Below are positions 1 to 7,902 of a stretch of DNA of 64,000 nucleotides, piece by piece. Positions within the stretch are counted from its first letter, which is position 1; each line of letters opens with the position of its first letter. The notes beneath the pieces are model-generated. The model saw only the letters and a program-made list of their open reading frames with translations, had not been told where the DNA came from and did not search any database. Both the position numbers and the translations under genes were made by a program. The DNA comes from an uncultured Ectothiorhodospiraceae bacterium. Lineage in GTDB: Bacteria > Pseudomonadota > Gammaproteobacteria > Nevskiales > Oceanococcaceae. The DNA lies in the NCBI GenBank assembly GCA_937141935.1, contig CAKZQS010000042.1:62001-126000 (forward strand), given 5' to 3'.

Positions 1-1
1 G

Positions 2-772
2 CTGGTGCGTGCGGGGCAGGAGCTCGGTGCGACCGTAACCTGTGTCAGCAACGCCTCGTGGGCGAGTAGCGACGAGAAAGGCCTACGACTCCTGGGCCGG
101 CTGCAGCGGGCCGGGCTGAGCGCGCTCGCGGTCAGCAGCAGTGGCTTTCACCAGCAGTTCGTGCCCCGCAGCCGGGTGGAGCGTGCGCTGCGCATTGCCC
201 ACGAGTTCGGCATCCAGGCCCACCTGAAGCTGGTGTATCGCCGTTCCGAAGAGGACTCGGAGCTGGTGGACTGGGCGCGTTCGCTGCCGAACTGTCGTTT
301 GCAGCGGATTCCGCTGATGCCCCACGTGCGCAAAGGACTGCATCTGCCGGACAGTGAGTTTCCCGCCCGCAATCAGGGGTCGGAAGGACGGTGCCCAGGA
401 GCCTCGCTCAGCATTCGCGAAACTGGGGAGGCTTATATGTGCTGCACCCCAGGGGCATTTACCGATTTCCATTCCTTAGGCGATGCCACCGCAGTGCCTC
501 TGGCGGAAATTCAGCGCGGCTTCGACTACGGCAGCGTGCAGCAGATACTGCGCCAACACGGGCCCAGCTATTTTCTCGATGCGATACGTGCGACCGGGCA
601 TGCCGATCGCCTGCGCGAGGATTACGCCGGGCCCTGCGACCTCTGCACCCATATCGCTGGCGACCCCTGTCTGGCCGGCATCGCGAGAGATGTGGCTCGG
701 CAAGAGGCACGCGGGCAGCTGGCGAAAGTGTTCGATGCGTTGGCCAGTCCAGCGCCTGTTCCGACGGCTTGA
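2..772 (+). CDS. Radical SAM/SPASM-type peptide maturase, C-terminal part (5' end outside window)
   Basis: The reading frame is open from the first bases, so the true start and the CxxxCxxC radical SAM cluster motif lie upstream. The visible 250 or so residues look like the second half of a radical SAM barrel (a TCVSNASW stretch at the left edge) followed by a cysteine-rich tail. Cysteine codons fall at 392 (CPG), 440 and 443 (MCC), 635 and 644 (CDLC) and 668. This spacing resembles the auxiliary-cluster (SPASM/twitch) region of enzymes that modify ribosomal peptides. The next gene, 31 bases downstream, encodes a small leader-containing peptide, which is the expected substrate. Because the catalytic motif is not visible, the radical SAM call is an inference from the tail and context. 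Confidence 0.6.
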   Translation: MVRAGQELGATVTCVSNASWASSDEKGLRLLGRLQRAGLSALAVSSSGFHQQFVPRSRVERALRIAHEFGIQAHLKLVYRRSEEDSELVDWARSLPNCRLQRIPLMPHVRKGLHLPDSEFPARNQGSEGRCPGASLSIRETGEAYMCCTPGAFTDFHSLGDATAVPLAEIQRGFDYGSVQQILRQHGPSYFLDAIRATGHADRLREDYAGPCDLCTHIAGDPCLAGIARDVARQEARGQLAKVFDALASPAPVPTA

Positions 773-803
773 GCCGCCGTCCGAGGCTAGAGAGGAGTAC
801 ACC

Positions 804-1055
804 GTGAACGAGATTGATATCCAAAAACTGCGCAAGGCGGCCGAAGACGAAGACTTCATGCGCCACCTTCTTGCCGACCCAGAGCAGGCGGCCGCGGGCC
901 TTGGCATTCAGCTGCCACAGGAGGCGGTCGAGAGCCTGCGACAAGCGGCGAAGGATGTGATTTATCAGAGCAAGCTGCCAGACGAGTTCGAACTCTTCGT
1001 CATTAAACCCGTGTGGCTGAGCCATCCTTCGTCCATGCCTGGCGGCGATGACTGA
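804..1055 (+). CDS. Candidate RiPP precursor peptide with NHLP-like leader (83 aa)
   Basis: The start is GTG at 804, chosen because an AGAGGAG ribosome site sits at 791-797 and the protein then begins cleanly with MNEIDIQKLR. Residues 19-42 (FMRHLLADPEQ, then GIQLPQE) follow the pattern of NHLP/nitrile-hydratase-like leader peptides: a helix, LLADP, and a GI-LP turn. The tail from about residue 60 (FVIKPVWLSHPSSMPGGDD) is unlike the leader. It is rich in Pro, Ser, Gly and Asp, has one Trp, and has no Cys or double-Gly cleavage site. The gene lies between a probable radical SAM maturase and a serine hydrolase whose start overlaps its last 8 bases, implying translational coupling. What is seen is leader-like sequence and gene order; that it is a modified natural-product precursor is inference. 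Confidence 0.6.
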   Translation: MNEIDIQKLRKAAEDEDFMRHLLADPEQAAAGLGIQLPQEAVESLRQAAKDVIYQSKLPDEFELFVIKPVWLSHPSSMPGGDD

Positions 1056-3108
1056 AGCCACGGTTCGCTCACTTCCTGCGGGGGTGTGCGAACTGCGCCG
1101 TGGGGCCCGACGTGGGTTGGGCGGCGCGCTGGTGGCGCTAAGCGTTGTGGCTGCATCCAACGTAGCTGCGGCGCCGCCCGTCTCCGCAAGCCCGATGGCG
1201 CACTTGACGATTCCCGGCGTGTCGCCGATACCGCTGACACCCTTGGCGCCGGCGGTCGGGACGCTCGAAGAATTCGTCACCAAGGTGATGCAAGCGCAGA
1301 TCACGAAGCACGGGGTGGTCGGCGCGGTGGTGGCGGTCGTCCATGATGGGGAGCTGTTGTTTGCAACCCCCTATGGCATGGCGGACTCGGCAAAGAAGGA
1401 GCTGGTCGATGCGGAGTCCACGCTGTTTCGACTGGGTTCGGTATCCAAGCTGTTCACCGCCACCGCGGTCATGCAACTGGTGGACCAGGACCTGTTGGAC
1501 CTGGATGCCGATGTGCGCCAATATCTGCCCACCGGCACGGTGCCGGTGCCGATGGAATTTGAGCCGCCGGTAACGCTCAAGAATCTGCTGACCCACACCA
1601 CCGGCTTCGAAGCCAATACGCTGGGTTATCTGCAAAAAAACCCTGCTCGAACGGGTGAGCCCTTCGGCGTGGTTCTGGCTGAGAACGCGCCCGCTCAGGT
1701 GCTGCCGCCGGTCACGGATTACGACGCTGCCCTGGGCGCGGCCTATAACAACTGGGCCATCGCGCTGGCCGGCTATGTGGTGCAGCAGGTCTCCGGCGTG
1801 CCCTTCGCGCAGTACATCGACGCGAACATTTTTGCACCCTTGGGTATGCAGCACAGCAGCTTTCGCGGCCCGCTGCCCGAGCGGTTGGCGACCAACCTGG
1901 CCACCGGCTATACGATGGATGAGCCACCCCAGCCGCGACCCTTCCAAAATTTTCAGGACATGATGCCGGCCGCCAGCCTGAGCTCCACCGGAGCCGATAT
2001 GGCGCGCTTCATGATCGCCCAGTTGCAGCTTGGCCGGTTCAAGGATCAACGCATCCTGAGCGAGGATGCGGCGAGGCTGATGCAAAGCCGTGTAATGAAT
2101 CCCAATCCCTATGTGAACGGGGGCGGGCTGGGCTGGTTCGAGGACTACTGGAACGGCCGGCTGGTACTCAAGCACCTTGGCAAAACCCTCTTCTTCAACA
2201 GCGAACTCTATTTGCTGCCTGAAGAACACTTCGGTGTATTCCTGGCCTACAACCGGCAGGCACCGGTAACCGGCGCGCTGATGGACGCCATCATGGACGA
2301 GTACTTCCCGGCGGAACTGCCGCGGCTCGTCCCCCATGGCGGCCAGCCAGATGTGGGCCGCCACGCCGGGAGCTACACCTCGACGGTGCGCTCGCTGACG
2401 ACGTGGGAGAAAGTTCTGGGCTTGCTGGACACCATCATCGTTCGCGACGTGGGGGCGGGCGAGTTGCAGATGCACAGCGTGCTCGGTGGCATGGTGGACA
2501 GTGAGACGGTGCAGAATTCCCGCGGGCTCATGGGGGTCTCGGATCAGACCTTCGCCGCGGTCATGCCGCAGGGTGACGTGTTCCGCAGCTTTGACAGCGA
2601 AACCATGACGGCCTTCGCAACGGCGGCGGACGGGCGGCACTACATGCTCGGCAGCACCGCGTTCAACCCCTACGTGCGCGTTCCCTGGTACGAGTCGCCG
2701 AAAGTCAATGTGATCTGGCTGGGATACTGCGTGCTCAGCTTCGCCGGCTGCGTGCTGTTGCTCGTCGCCGCCCGGGCTCGCGGCCGGTGGCCCGATGCGG
2801 GATCGCCGGGCCTGATGCTGGCAATCTCTTTGGCCAACATCGCGGTTTTGCTCTGTCTGCTGCGCCTGGTGACTTCGCGCATGGAGCAGCTGCTCTATTC
2901 GCTGCCCTGGAGCGCGTACCTGATGATGGGCCTGGGCATCGCGAGCCTCGCAAGTACTGCGCTGTGGTTCGCGCTGCTTTCGCGCCCATCAGCGGCGCCG
3001 TCGGTCAGCAACGTGACGCGCTTATTGCGCGCGTGCTGGGGGCTGGCCGCGATTGCGTTCCTGCTGTGGTTATACAACTGGCGTTTGCTCGGCTTTCACG
3101 TGGCCTAG
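1048..3108 (+). CDS. Exported serine hydrolase of the beta-lactamase/PBP-like (S12) family with C-terminal membrane segments
   Basis: A 686-aa protein with a basic N-terminus and hydrophobic stretch (about residues 25-42) as signal sequence. It has the class C beta-lactamase/DD-peptidase motifs in order: SVSK at 131-134 (nucleophile Ser131), YNN at 233-235 and HLG at 376-378. About residues 72-425 form the hydrolase domain. Four hydrophobic segments follow near 554-576, 588-608, 622-645 and 662-680, so the enzyme is probably membrane-anchored facing the periplasm. Such architectures occur in S12-family esterases and peptidases of unknown substrate. Its ATG lies within the last codons of the peptide gene, suggesting co-translation. 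In this setting it may cleave, mature or degrade the modified peptide, as isopeptidases do in lasso peptide loci. The fold assignment is firm; the substrate is unknown. Confidence 0.85.
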   Translation: MTEATVRSLPAGVCELRRGARRGLGGALVALSVVAASNVAAAPPVSASPMAHLTIPGVSPIPLTPLAPAVGTLEEFVTKVMQAQITKHGVVGAVVAVVHDGELLFATPYGMADSAKKELVDAESTLFRLGSVSKLFTATAVMQLVDQDLLDLDADVRQYLPTGTVPVPMEFEPPVTLKNLLTHTTGFEANTLGYLQKNPARTGEPFGVVLAENAPAQVLPPVTDYDAALGAAYNNWAIALAGYVVQQVSGVPFAQYIDANIFAPLGMQHSSFRGPLPERLATNLATGYTMDEPPQPRPFQNFQDMMPAASLSSTGADMARFMIAQLQLGRFKDQRILSEDAARLMQSRVMNPNPYVNGGGLGWFEDYWNGRLVLKHLGKTLFFNSELYLLPEEHFGVFLAYNRQAPVTGALMDAIMDEYFPAELPRLVPHGGQPDVGRHAGSYTSTVRSLTTWEKVLGLLDTIIVRDVGAGELQMHSVLGGMVDSETVQNSRGLMGVSDQTFAAVMPQGDVFRSFDSETMTAFATAADGRHYMLGSTAFNPYVRVPWYESPKVNVIWLGYCVLSFAGCVLLLVAARARGRWPDAGSPGLMLAISLANIAVLLCLLRLVTSRMEQLLYSLPWSAYLMMGLGIASLASTALWFALLSRPSAAPSVSNVTRLLRACWGLAAIAFLLWLYNWRLLGFHVA

Positions 3109-3130
3109 TGCGGCCCCTTCCAGGGTTCGC

Positions 3131-5404
3131 TTACCAGCGCCAGTCCAACCGCAAGTCCGCCGTACGCGTGGGGTTGTAGGTACTGGTGATGTTCTCGGCG
3201 TCGACAACCGTGGCGCCGGTGAGCGCACGCTTGTCTGCGATGTTGGCCACGCCAATGCTTGCCCGCGGCCAAGCACCGCCACCGCGGGGCGCAAAAAACA
3301 GCCGAACGTCGGTGCTGTCGTAGTCGAGTATCGGCAGCGTGCCCAGCAGGTCGTTCCGGCCCGGGCCAAAACGGGTGTGGGAAAGGCTTAGCCCCATGTC
3401 CTGCCCGCCCCGCCGCAGCGTGTAATCGAGCGTCGCGGCAAGAGTGTGGCGAGCGGAACCGGGGAGGCGGGAGCCCGCGGCAGCAAGGCTGTCATTGGGC
3501 CCGACATAGTCCTCCGTCAGCCGCGCATCAACATAGCTAGCGGCCATACGGGCACCCAAGCCCTGCGTCTCGGGGCGCCAGGCGATTGTCAGTTCGGCGC
3601 CCTGGCTGACGGCATGAGAGACATTATCGATGGTATTCAGGGGCACCACACCGCCCGTTGTGGACTGGAGCTGCGGGTCGGTCCAGTCGTTGTAGTAGAG
3701 CGCGCCGTCCGCGGTCAGGCGGCCGTTGAACCACTCACTTCTCCAGCCCAACTCATAGGCCCAGACCTCGTCGGCCCGGTAGCTGGGCGACACGTCTGGC
3801 GTCAATGGGGAAGATCCGACGATCTGCACGCCGCCAAAGCGAAATCCGCGTGCGACCTGGGCGTGAATCTCAAGCTGCGGGATGGGGGCAAATGCGAGCG
3901 CCAGCTTGGGGTTGATGCCGGACTCCCGCAGGTCCGCCACATTGCGATTCTCCGGGCTGCCCGTCGCCAGGATGATGGGGCCGGTCGATACCGTCTCCCC
4001 GGCGGTGCGGGCCCGATAGCCCCTTAGTCCCAGGGTGACGCGCCAGCGCTGGCCAAGCGACCGGCTGATCTCCACGAACAGGGCGCGTTCCTGTGCAACG
4101 AGGTCCGAGTCGAAGTCGAGCAGGCTCAGCGGGGTGCTTAGCAGGGGGTCGTAGGCAATGATGGACTGGGCCGCGACGTCGTCGTAGTCGTAGGCGTATA
4201 GACCCATAAGCCATTGCCACGTCGCGCCGACGTCATCCGCCGAGACGAGCCTGAGCTCGTAGATCCGGCCCTGGATATCCTCGCGGAAGGGCACATCGAC
4301 GGGTTGGCCCAGGTCCTCAATCGCCAGGACGCGCTCACCGAAACGCCCCGTATGATCGGCGGACTTGCGCACCTGGCTCATCACGGCGACCACCTCGCCC
4401 CAGGCGAAGCGTCGGGTGGCATCGGCCGTCGTGAATGCCGTGCGTGTGAGGTAAGGCGCGGCCCGCAATGCACGCTCCCGGGTGAGTTCGCCATTGGTGG
4501 TTTCGGCCAGCGATAAATCGGCCGCGGCCAGCTCCTGACGGAAAGACTTGAGACCCAGCGACCAATCGCCACCGGCATCGAAGCGCAACAGGGCGCGGCC
4601 CATCAGGCTGCGCCTGTCGTCGGTGTCGGCGATGCCGTTGCGCAGGTCGTCGATGCGCCCGCCCAATTGCCGCTGAACACCCGCGAAGCGCAGCGCGGCG
4701 CTGTCGCCCAGCGGGATGTTCATTGCGGCGCCGTGAATTTCGTGCGGCGCACCGTCGACAGGAATCGCCCGTTGGGTGAAAGCTGCGCCTTCGCTGAGGC
4801 CGGGCTGGGCGTCCCGAAGCCGGAACCGCAGCGCCCCCGCGAGCGCGGACCCGCCGAACAGGGTGCCCTGCGGGCCTTTGAGGATTTCGACGCTCTCCAG
4901 GTCGAAGGGAGGTAAATCCGGCCGCGCGTGCAGCGTAAAGGGGTCTGTCAGGGGGACGTCGTCGATGAAAAAGCCCGTTGCCGCGGGGGTGACTGCCGTG
5001 TTGTCGGTTTGCATGCCACGAATCGAGATCCGACTGTAGTCGCCAAAGACCTCACTGAGGTCCACACCCGGGATGGTGTCGACCACGCTGCGCAGATCAA
5101 TCGCGCCCAGGTGATCCAACTGTGTGCCGCTCCGAACATCGACGCTGGGAGGCAGTTCGCGCAGATCGCGGATTCGCTTGGTGGCCGTGACCACGATGGG
5201 GTCGAGCTCGACGGCGCCGCCAGGGTGGGGCAGCGGGGCCGGGTCGGCCTGCGGCAGCGAGATCACTCCGGGCGCTTGGCTTTGCGCGGGCTCAGCGCCT
5301 CCTGCGTCGTCACCCGCGACACCGCCAGAGGCCGCAAGCATTAACAGGCCGCATAGCCACGCCCGGCTGCGGACTGGTCCTTCGCGCCGTGCGCGGTTCT
5401 GCAT
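3131..5404 (-). CDS. TonB-dependent outer-membrane receptor
   Basis: The start at 5404 was chosen because it gives a signal peptide (residues 1-30, WLCGLLMLAASGGVAG) and has GAGGGG just upstream; the frame stays open further upstream without one. The 757-aa protein has a TonB box at about 68-75 (DPIVVTAT), a plug domain over roughly 80-200 (SVDV, GVDLSEV, SIRGMQTDNTAV, LKGPQGTLFGGSALAGALRF) and a long beta-barrel ending in aromatic Trp (LRLDWRW), as expected for outer-membrane insertion. It lies tail to tail with the serine hydrolase, 22 bases apart. TonB receptors import siderophores, peptides, sugars or cofactors. Next to a putative modified-peptide locus it may recover or sense that product, but the ligand cannot be read from sequence. 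Confidence 0.92.
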   Translation of the reverse strand: MQNRARREGPVRSRAWLCGLLMLAASGGVAGDDAGGAEPAQSQAPGVISLPQADPAPLPHPGGAVELDPIVVTATKRIRDLRELPPSVDVRSGTQLDHLGAIDLRSVVDTIPGVDLSEVFGDYSRISIRGMQTDNTAVTPAATGFFIDDVPLTDPFTLHARPDLPPFDLESVEILKGPQGTLFGGSALAGALRFRLRDAQPGLSEGAAFTQRAIPVDGAPHEIHGAAMNIPLGDSAALRFAGVQRQLGGRIDDLRNGIADTDDRRSLMGRALLRFDAGGDWSLGLKSFRQELAAADLSLAETTNGELTRERALRAAPYLTRTAFTTADATRRFAWGEVVAVMSQVRKSADHTGRFGERVLAIEDLGQPVDVPFREDIQGRIYELRLVSADDVGATWQWLMGLYAYDYDDVAAQSIIAYDPLLSTPLSLLDFDSDLVAQERALFVEISRSLGQRWRVTLGLRGYRARTAGETVSTGPIILATGSPENRNVADLRESGINPKLALAFAPIPQLEIHAQVARGFRFGGVQIVGSSPLTPDVSPSYRADEVWAYELGWRSEWFNGRLTADGALYYNDWTDPQLQSTTGGVVPLNTIDNVSHAVSQGAELTIAWRPETQGLGARMAASYVDARLTEDYVGPNDSLAAAGSRLPGSARHTLAATLDYTLRRGGQDMGLSLSHTRFGPGRNDLLGTLPILDYDSTDVRLFFAPRGGGAWPRASIGVANIADKRALTGATVVDAENITSTYNPTRTADLRLDWRW

Positions 5405-5508
5405 GTCGCCCCTCACGCCTGACGCGCATCGTTCCCCAGCGGCGATGCTAGCGGAGCCCTGCCCGCACGGCCAGCCGCGGGGAGTGTCCCCAGGGCCGAC
5501 TCGGGCGC

Positions 5509-6216
5509 CTATTGATCGAGAGCGGATTCGAGAGTCGCGACCTCGACGCCCAGCACGCCGCTGCCCGCCTTGCGGATGATGCCCGCGCGCTGGAGGCGCG
5601 AAAACTCGCGGGACACGGTTTCCCTCTGTGCGCCTACGCGCTGCGCGATCTCGCTTTGGCTCGGCAGACCGCGAAGTACCGCCTCGCCAGAAGCCGATAC
5701 TCCGGCCTCTCTCGCGGTACGCAGCAGCCATGCGCGAATTCGCATATTCGCGTTGAGCGTACTGGCGTCGTACAAGCGATCCGTCAGACCGCGAATAACG
5801 GCCGTCAGGCTGCGCAACTGCGCCCGCATCATGACTGGGTGCTCCTCCAGTAACTGCAGGAAGTGCTGGCGATCGAGGGAAGCCAGGCGGACATCGTCCA
5901 GCGCGACAACGTCTGCCGACCGTGGCAGCCCATCAAGGGCTGCGAAATCGCCGACCGCCTGGCCCGCGGGAATGTCGCGATAGGTGACCGCGCGCCCGTC
6001 CGGTGAATACGCCGTCGCCCGAACCCGGCCACTTTGGACGAAATAGACGTCGCTGCCGCCATCGTCGCGGTTCAGGATCTGGCTGCCCGCGGGATAGTTG
6101 CGCCAAACGCAAAGGCGGGCAATCGCCGCGCATTGATCGTTGCTGAGTTCATCAAACAGGGCCCCATGTATCGGGCGCAAGGCCAAGCTCTGTTCCCCCG
6201 AATCGGCCTGCCGCAT
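5509..6216 (-). CDS. Crp/Fnr-family transcription regulator
   Basis: The ATG at 6216 is preceded by TGAGGA at good spacing, giving 235 aa. Residues about 20-130 form a cyclic-nucleotide-binding beta-roll; its cassette reads VGDFAALDGLPRSADV, keeping the RSA phosphate contact (99-101) but with Asp in place of the usual Glu. A long dimer helix (about 130-155) leads to a winged helix-turn-helix at about 183-215. The recognition helix contains RETVSR (198-203), the same Arg-Glu...Arg set with which E. coli Crp reads TGTGA. Only two cysteines, neither in an FNR arrangement, argue against an oxygen-sensing FNR. It is divergent from the curli operon, and a Crp-type palindrome lies between them at 6415-6430. 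The ligand (cAMP, c-di-GMP or none) is not determined by sequence. Confidence 0.9.
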   Translation of the reverse strand: MRQADSGEQSLALRPIHGALFDELSNDQCAAIARLCVWRNYPAGSQILNRDDGGSDVYFVQSGRVRATAYSPDGRAVTYRDIPAGQAVGDFAALDGLPRSADVVALDDVRLASLDRQHFLQLLEEHPVMMRAQLRSLTAVIRGLTDRLYDASTLNANMRIRAWLLRTAREAGVSASGEAVLRGLPSQSEIAQRVGAQRETVSREFSRLQRAGIIRKAGSGVLGVEVATLESALDQ

Positions 6217-6414
6217 TGGCTGTGTCCTCAATGCGTCATCGTTCGGGCTGGTACCTGGCCGTGACGCGGGTGTCCTCGGCGGCAAGCCTAGCGCTGGCGC
6301 TTGCAAATTGACAATCCTGGCGTGCAGGGGAGCTCAGGGCTGCGATGCGAGCGCAGAGCGCCCCGCCGGAGGCTCAGGCGCGGCTTGGCCCAAGCAGAAA
6401 AATATTCGCCCGAC

Positions 6415-6430
6415 CGTGACCAAGGTCACA
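6415..6430. promoter_or_regulatory. Crp-like operator (CGTGA-N6-TCACA)
   Basis: GTGACC and GGTCAC are perfect inverted arms around AA (6416-6429). With the flanking bases the site reads CGTGA-N6-TCACA, one base from the Crp consensus core TGTGA-N6-TCACA. The adjacent regulator has the matching recognition helix (RETVSR). If it acts as a class II site (centred near -41.5), transcription of the curli operon would start near 6464, with TAGCGT at 6452-6457 as a weak -10. Confidence 0.65.
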
Positions 6431-6466
6431 GCCTCGCGCCACGTGCAGGCCTAGCGTAGTTCGCGA

Positions 6467-6483
6467 AGCGGGGATTCCCCGCT
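6467..6483. promoter_or_regulatory. Perfect 17-base palindrome in the curli leader
   Basis: AGCGGGGA and TCCCCGCT form exact 8-bp arms around a single T. The one-base centre favours a protein-binding operator over a hairpin. It lies at the predicted transcription start of the curli operon, so a bound protein could block initiation. No regulator for it can be named. Confidence 0.45.
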
Positions 6484-6488
6484 GCGTT

Positions 6489-6509
6489 CCGAGCCCTTGG
6501 GGGGCTCGG
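6489..6509 (+). other. Stem-loop in the 5' leader of the curli operon
   Basis: CCGAGCCC pairs with GGGCTCGG (8 bp) around a TTGGG loop and ends 25 bases before the first start codon. There is no following T-run, so it is not a standard terminator. It could influence translation or stability of the leader. Confidence 0.45.
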
Positions 6510-6534
6510 CGGCAACGACCTGGGGTAGGGCGAT

Positions 6535-7770
6535 GTGGAGAGGCAAGTGAAGCTTTCGACGGCGGCCGCCGCTGGCGCTCGCGCCGCGCCGTATCGCCCG
6601 CGGAGGCATGCCCGGCTGCCGGCCGGCACGGCGGCGAGTGGGCCGGCCGCTGAGCTGCTAACGCATCGTCTGGGGGGCGCGCTGGTGCTGGCCCTGGCAG
6701 CTGCTGCGATGGCGCCCACGACCACGGTGGTCCAGGCGCAGCAGCCCGAGGCTGGCGCCGCGCCCGTCGCGCAGGTGGCCACTGGCGACCTGCCGGGCGT
6801 CGACCCTTCCCTGCAGAACGCCGGGCACGACCCGCTGGTGGCCGGTTTTATCGTGCTGGAAGGGCCGATTCCGCTCGTGAGCGACCTCACCGGTCGGCAG
6901 ATCACCCAGTCGCAGCTGATGCAGGACAGCCTGAGCTGGCAGTGCACGGTGTGCTCGGAGTCGATCCAGGACGGCGGGCCGGGCAGCAGCGGGGTGGCCG
7001 GCGTGCTCGACGGCGGGCCCTATGCCGGCGCCGACAACGAGATCCGCATCACGCAAATTCAGGACGCGCCGAACCCGCCGCCACTGCCCTTCGTGATCGA
7101 CGCGGTCGAGGGGCTGCTGCCGGGCGATGCCAACCAGGACCTGGTGGTGACCGCCGAGCAGTACGGCGACGAGAACCTGATCGACCTGACCCAGCAGGGC
7201 TCGAACCTGCGCGCGCACATCATCCAGGACGGCGTGGGCAACCGCGCGGTGTGGACGCAGCGGCTGTACGGCTCAACGCTCTATATCCGCCAGAACGGCT
7301 TGCGCAATGACATCGAAGGCGAACTGGCCTCGGTTGGCGAGGGCAATGTGGTCGAGATCGCGCAAAGCGGTGAGGCGGGCTTGATTGACCTGGGCCAGCT
7401 GCGGCTCGACGGAAGCGACAACCGGGTGCGGCTGGCGCAGTCCGGCAATGAGGACCACGCCGGCCTGAACAACCAGATTCTGCTGGGCACCGTGGTCTTG
7501 TTGGGCGATGCCAATCAGCTGCATCTCTCGCAGGCGGGGCAGGACAACATCATCCGCCTCGACGACCTGACGCTGACCGGGCACCTGACGGTGCTGCAGG
7601 ACGGCCTGGGCAACGTCGTCGACGGCGCCGGCGCGGTCGGTCAGCTGCTCATCGCTCAGGTGGGCGACTTGAACCGCGTCCTGCTGCCCGAGGGGGATAC
7701 CCCCTTCATCGGCAGCATCACCCAGATCGGCGACGGGCTGAACGTGTCCGTCACCCGACTGGTGCACTGA
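6535..7770 (+). CDS. Curlin-repeat protein, first gene of the operon (CsgB-like candidate)
   Basis: A 411-aa protein starting at GTG 6535 (GTG 6547, with GGAGAGG upstream, is an alternative). It has a long basic N-region and a hydrophobic signal segment at about 46-66 ending in VQA. A non-repetitive segment to about residue 190 contains a CTVC pair. Curlin-type units follow (EIAQSGEAGLIDLGQ, RLAQSGNEDHAGLNNQ, SQAGQDNIIRL, ITQIGDGLNVSV), with the Q-x-G-x-x-N pattern that stacks into amyloid beta-helix turns. As the first gene, with degenerate repeats and an extra N-terminal domain, it may act as the nucleator or anchor (CsgB role) for the larger subunits downstream. The curlin-family call is strong; the nucleator role is inferred. 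Confidence 0.8.
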   Translation: MERQVKLSTAAAAGARAAPYRPRRHARLPAGTAASGPAAELLTHRLGGALVLALAAAAMAPTTTVVQAQQPEAGAAPVAQVATGDLPGVDPSLQNAGHDPLVAGFIVLEGPIPLVSDLTGRQITQSQLMQDSLSWQCTVCSESIQDGGPGSSGVAGVLDGGPYAGADNEIRITQIQDAPNPPPLPFVIDAVEGLLPGDANQDLVVTAEQYGDENLIDLTQQGSNLRAHIIQDGVGNRAVWTQRLYGSTLYIRQNGLRNDIEGELASVGEGNVVEIAQSGEAGLIDLGQLRLDGSDNRVRLAQSGNEDHAGLNNQILLGTVVLLGDANQLHLSQAGQDNIIRLDDLTLTGHLTVLQDGLGNVVDGAGAVGQLLIAQVGDLNRVLLPEGDTPFIGSITQIGDGLNVSVTRLVH

Positions 7771-7827
7771 CATGGCGCGGCAAAACCCCTTTAGCGGAGT
7801 GGGCAAACAGGCCTGCACCAGAACACA

Positions 7828-7844
7828 GGGCGCGTGCAGCGCCC
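7828..7844 (+). other. Intercistronic stem-loop before the second curlin gene
   Basis: GGGCGC pairs with GCGCCC around GTGCA, within the 132-base gap before the curlin at 7903. No T-run follows. It is one of several hairpins between the curlin genes. Confidence 0.35.
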
Positions 7845-7902
7845 GCAGCAACGGGCACACGCCCAAATCCTTGATGGGACACAACGACTCGGGAGAGAGG
7901 AC

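Larger units (their letters stand above)
6217..6534. other. Divergent regulatory region between the Crp-family gene and the curli operon
   Basis: This 318-base gap is the longest non-coding stretch in the window. It contains a Crp-like site (6415-6430), a perfect 17-base palindrome (6467-6483) and an 8-bp stem-loop (6489-6509), all on the curli-operon side. An AT-rich patch (AAAAATATT, around 6398-6406) lies just upstream of the Crp-like site. A TTGACA hexamer at 6308-6313 has no matching -10 at normal distance. No small ORF with a ribosome site was found in it. Confidence 0.6.

Noticed and set aside
5509-6216. FNR-type oxygen sensor
   Set aside because: The protein lacks the N-terminal cysteine cluster; it has only Cys29 and Cys36, and its recognition helix is Crp-like.
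6308-6313. TTGACA hexamer as a -35 for the curli operon
   Set aside because: No -10-like sequence at 16-18 bases and over 200 bases from the first gene; probably chance.
6385-6406. TTGGCC / AATATT as a promoter pair
   Set aside because: Only 10 bases apart, too close for sigma-70.
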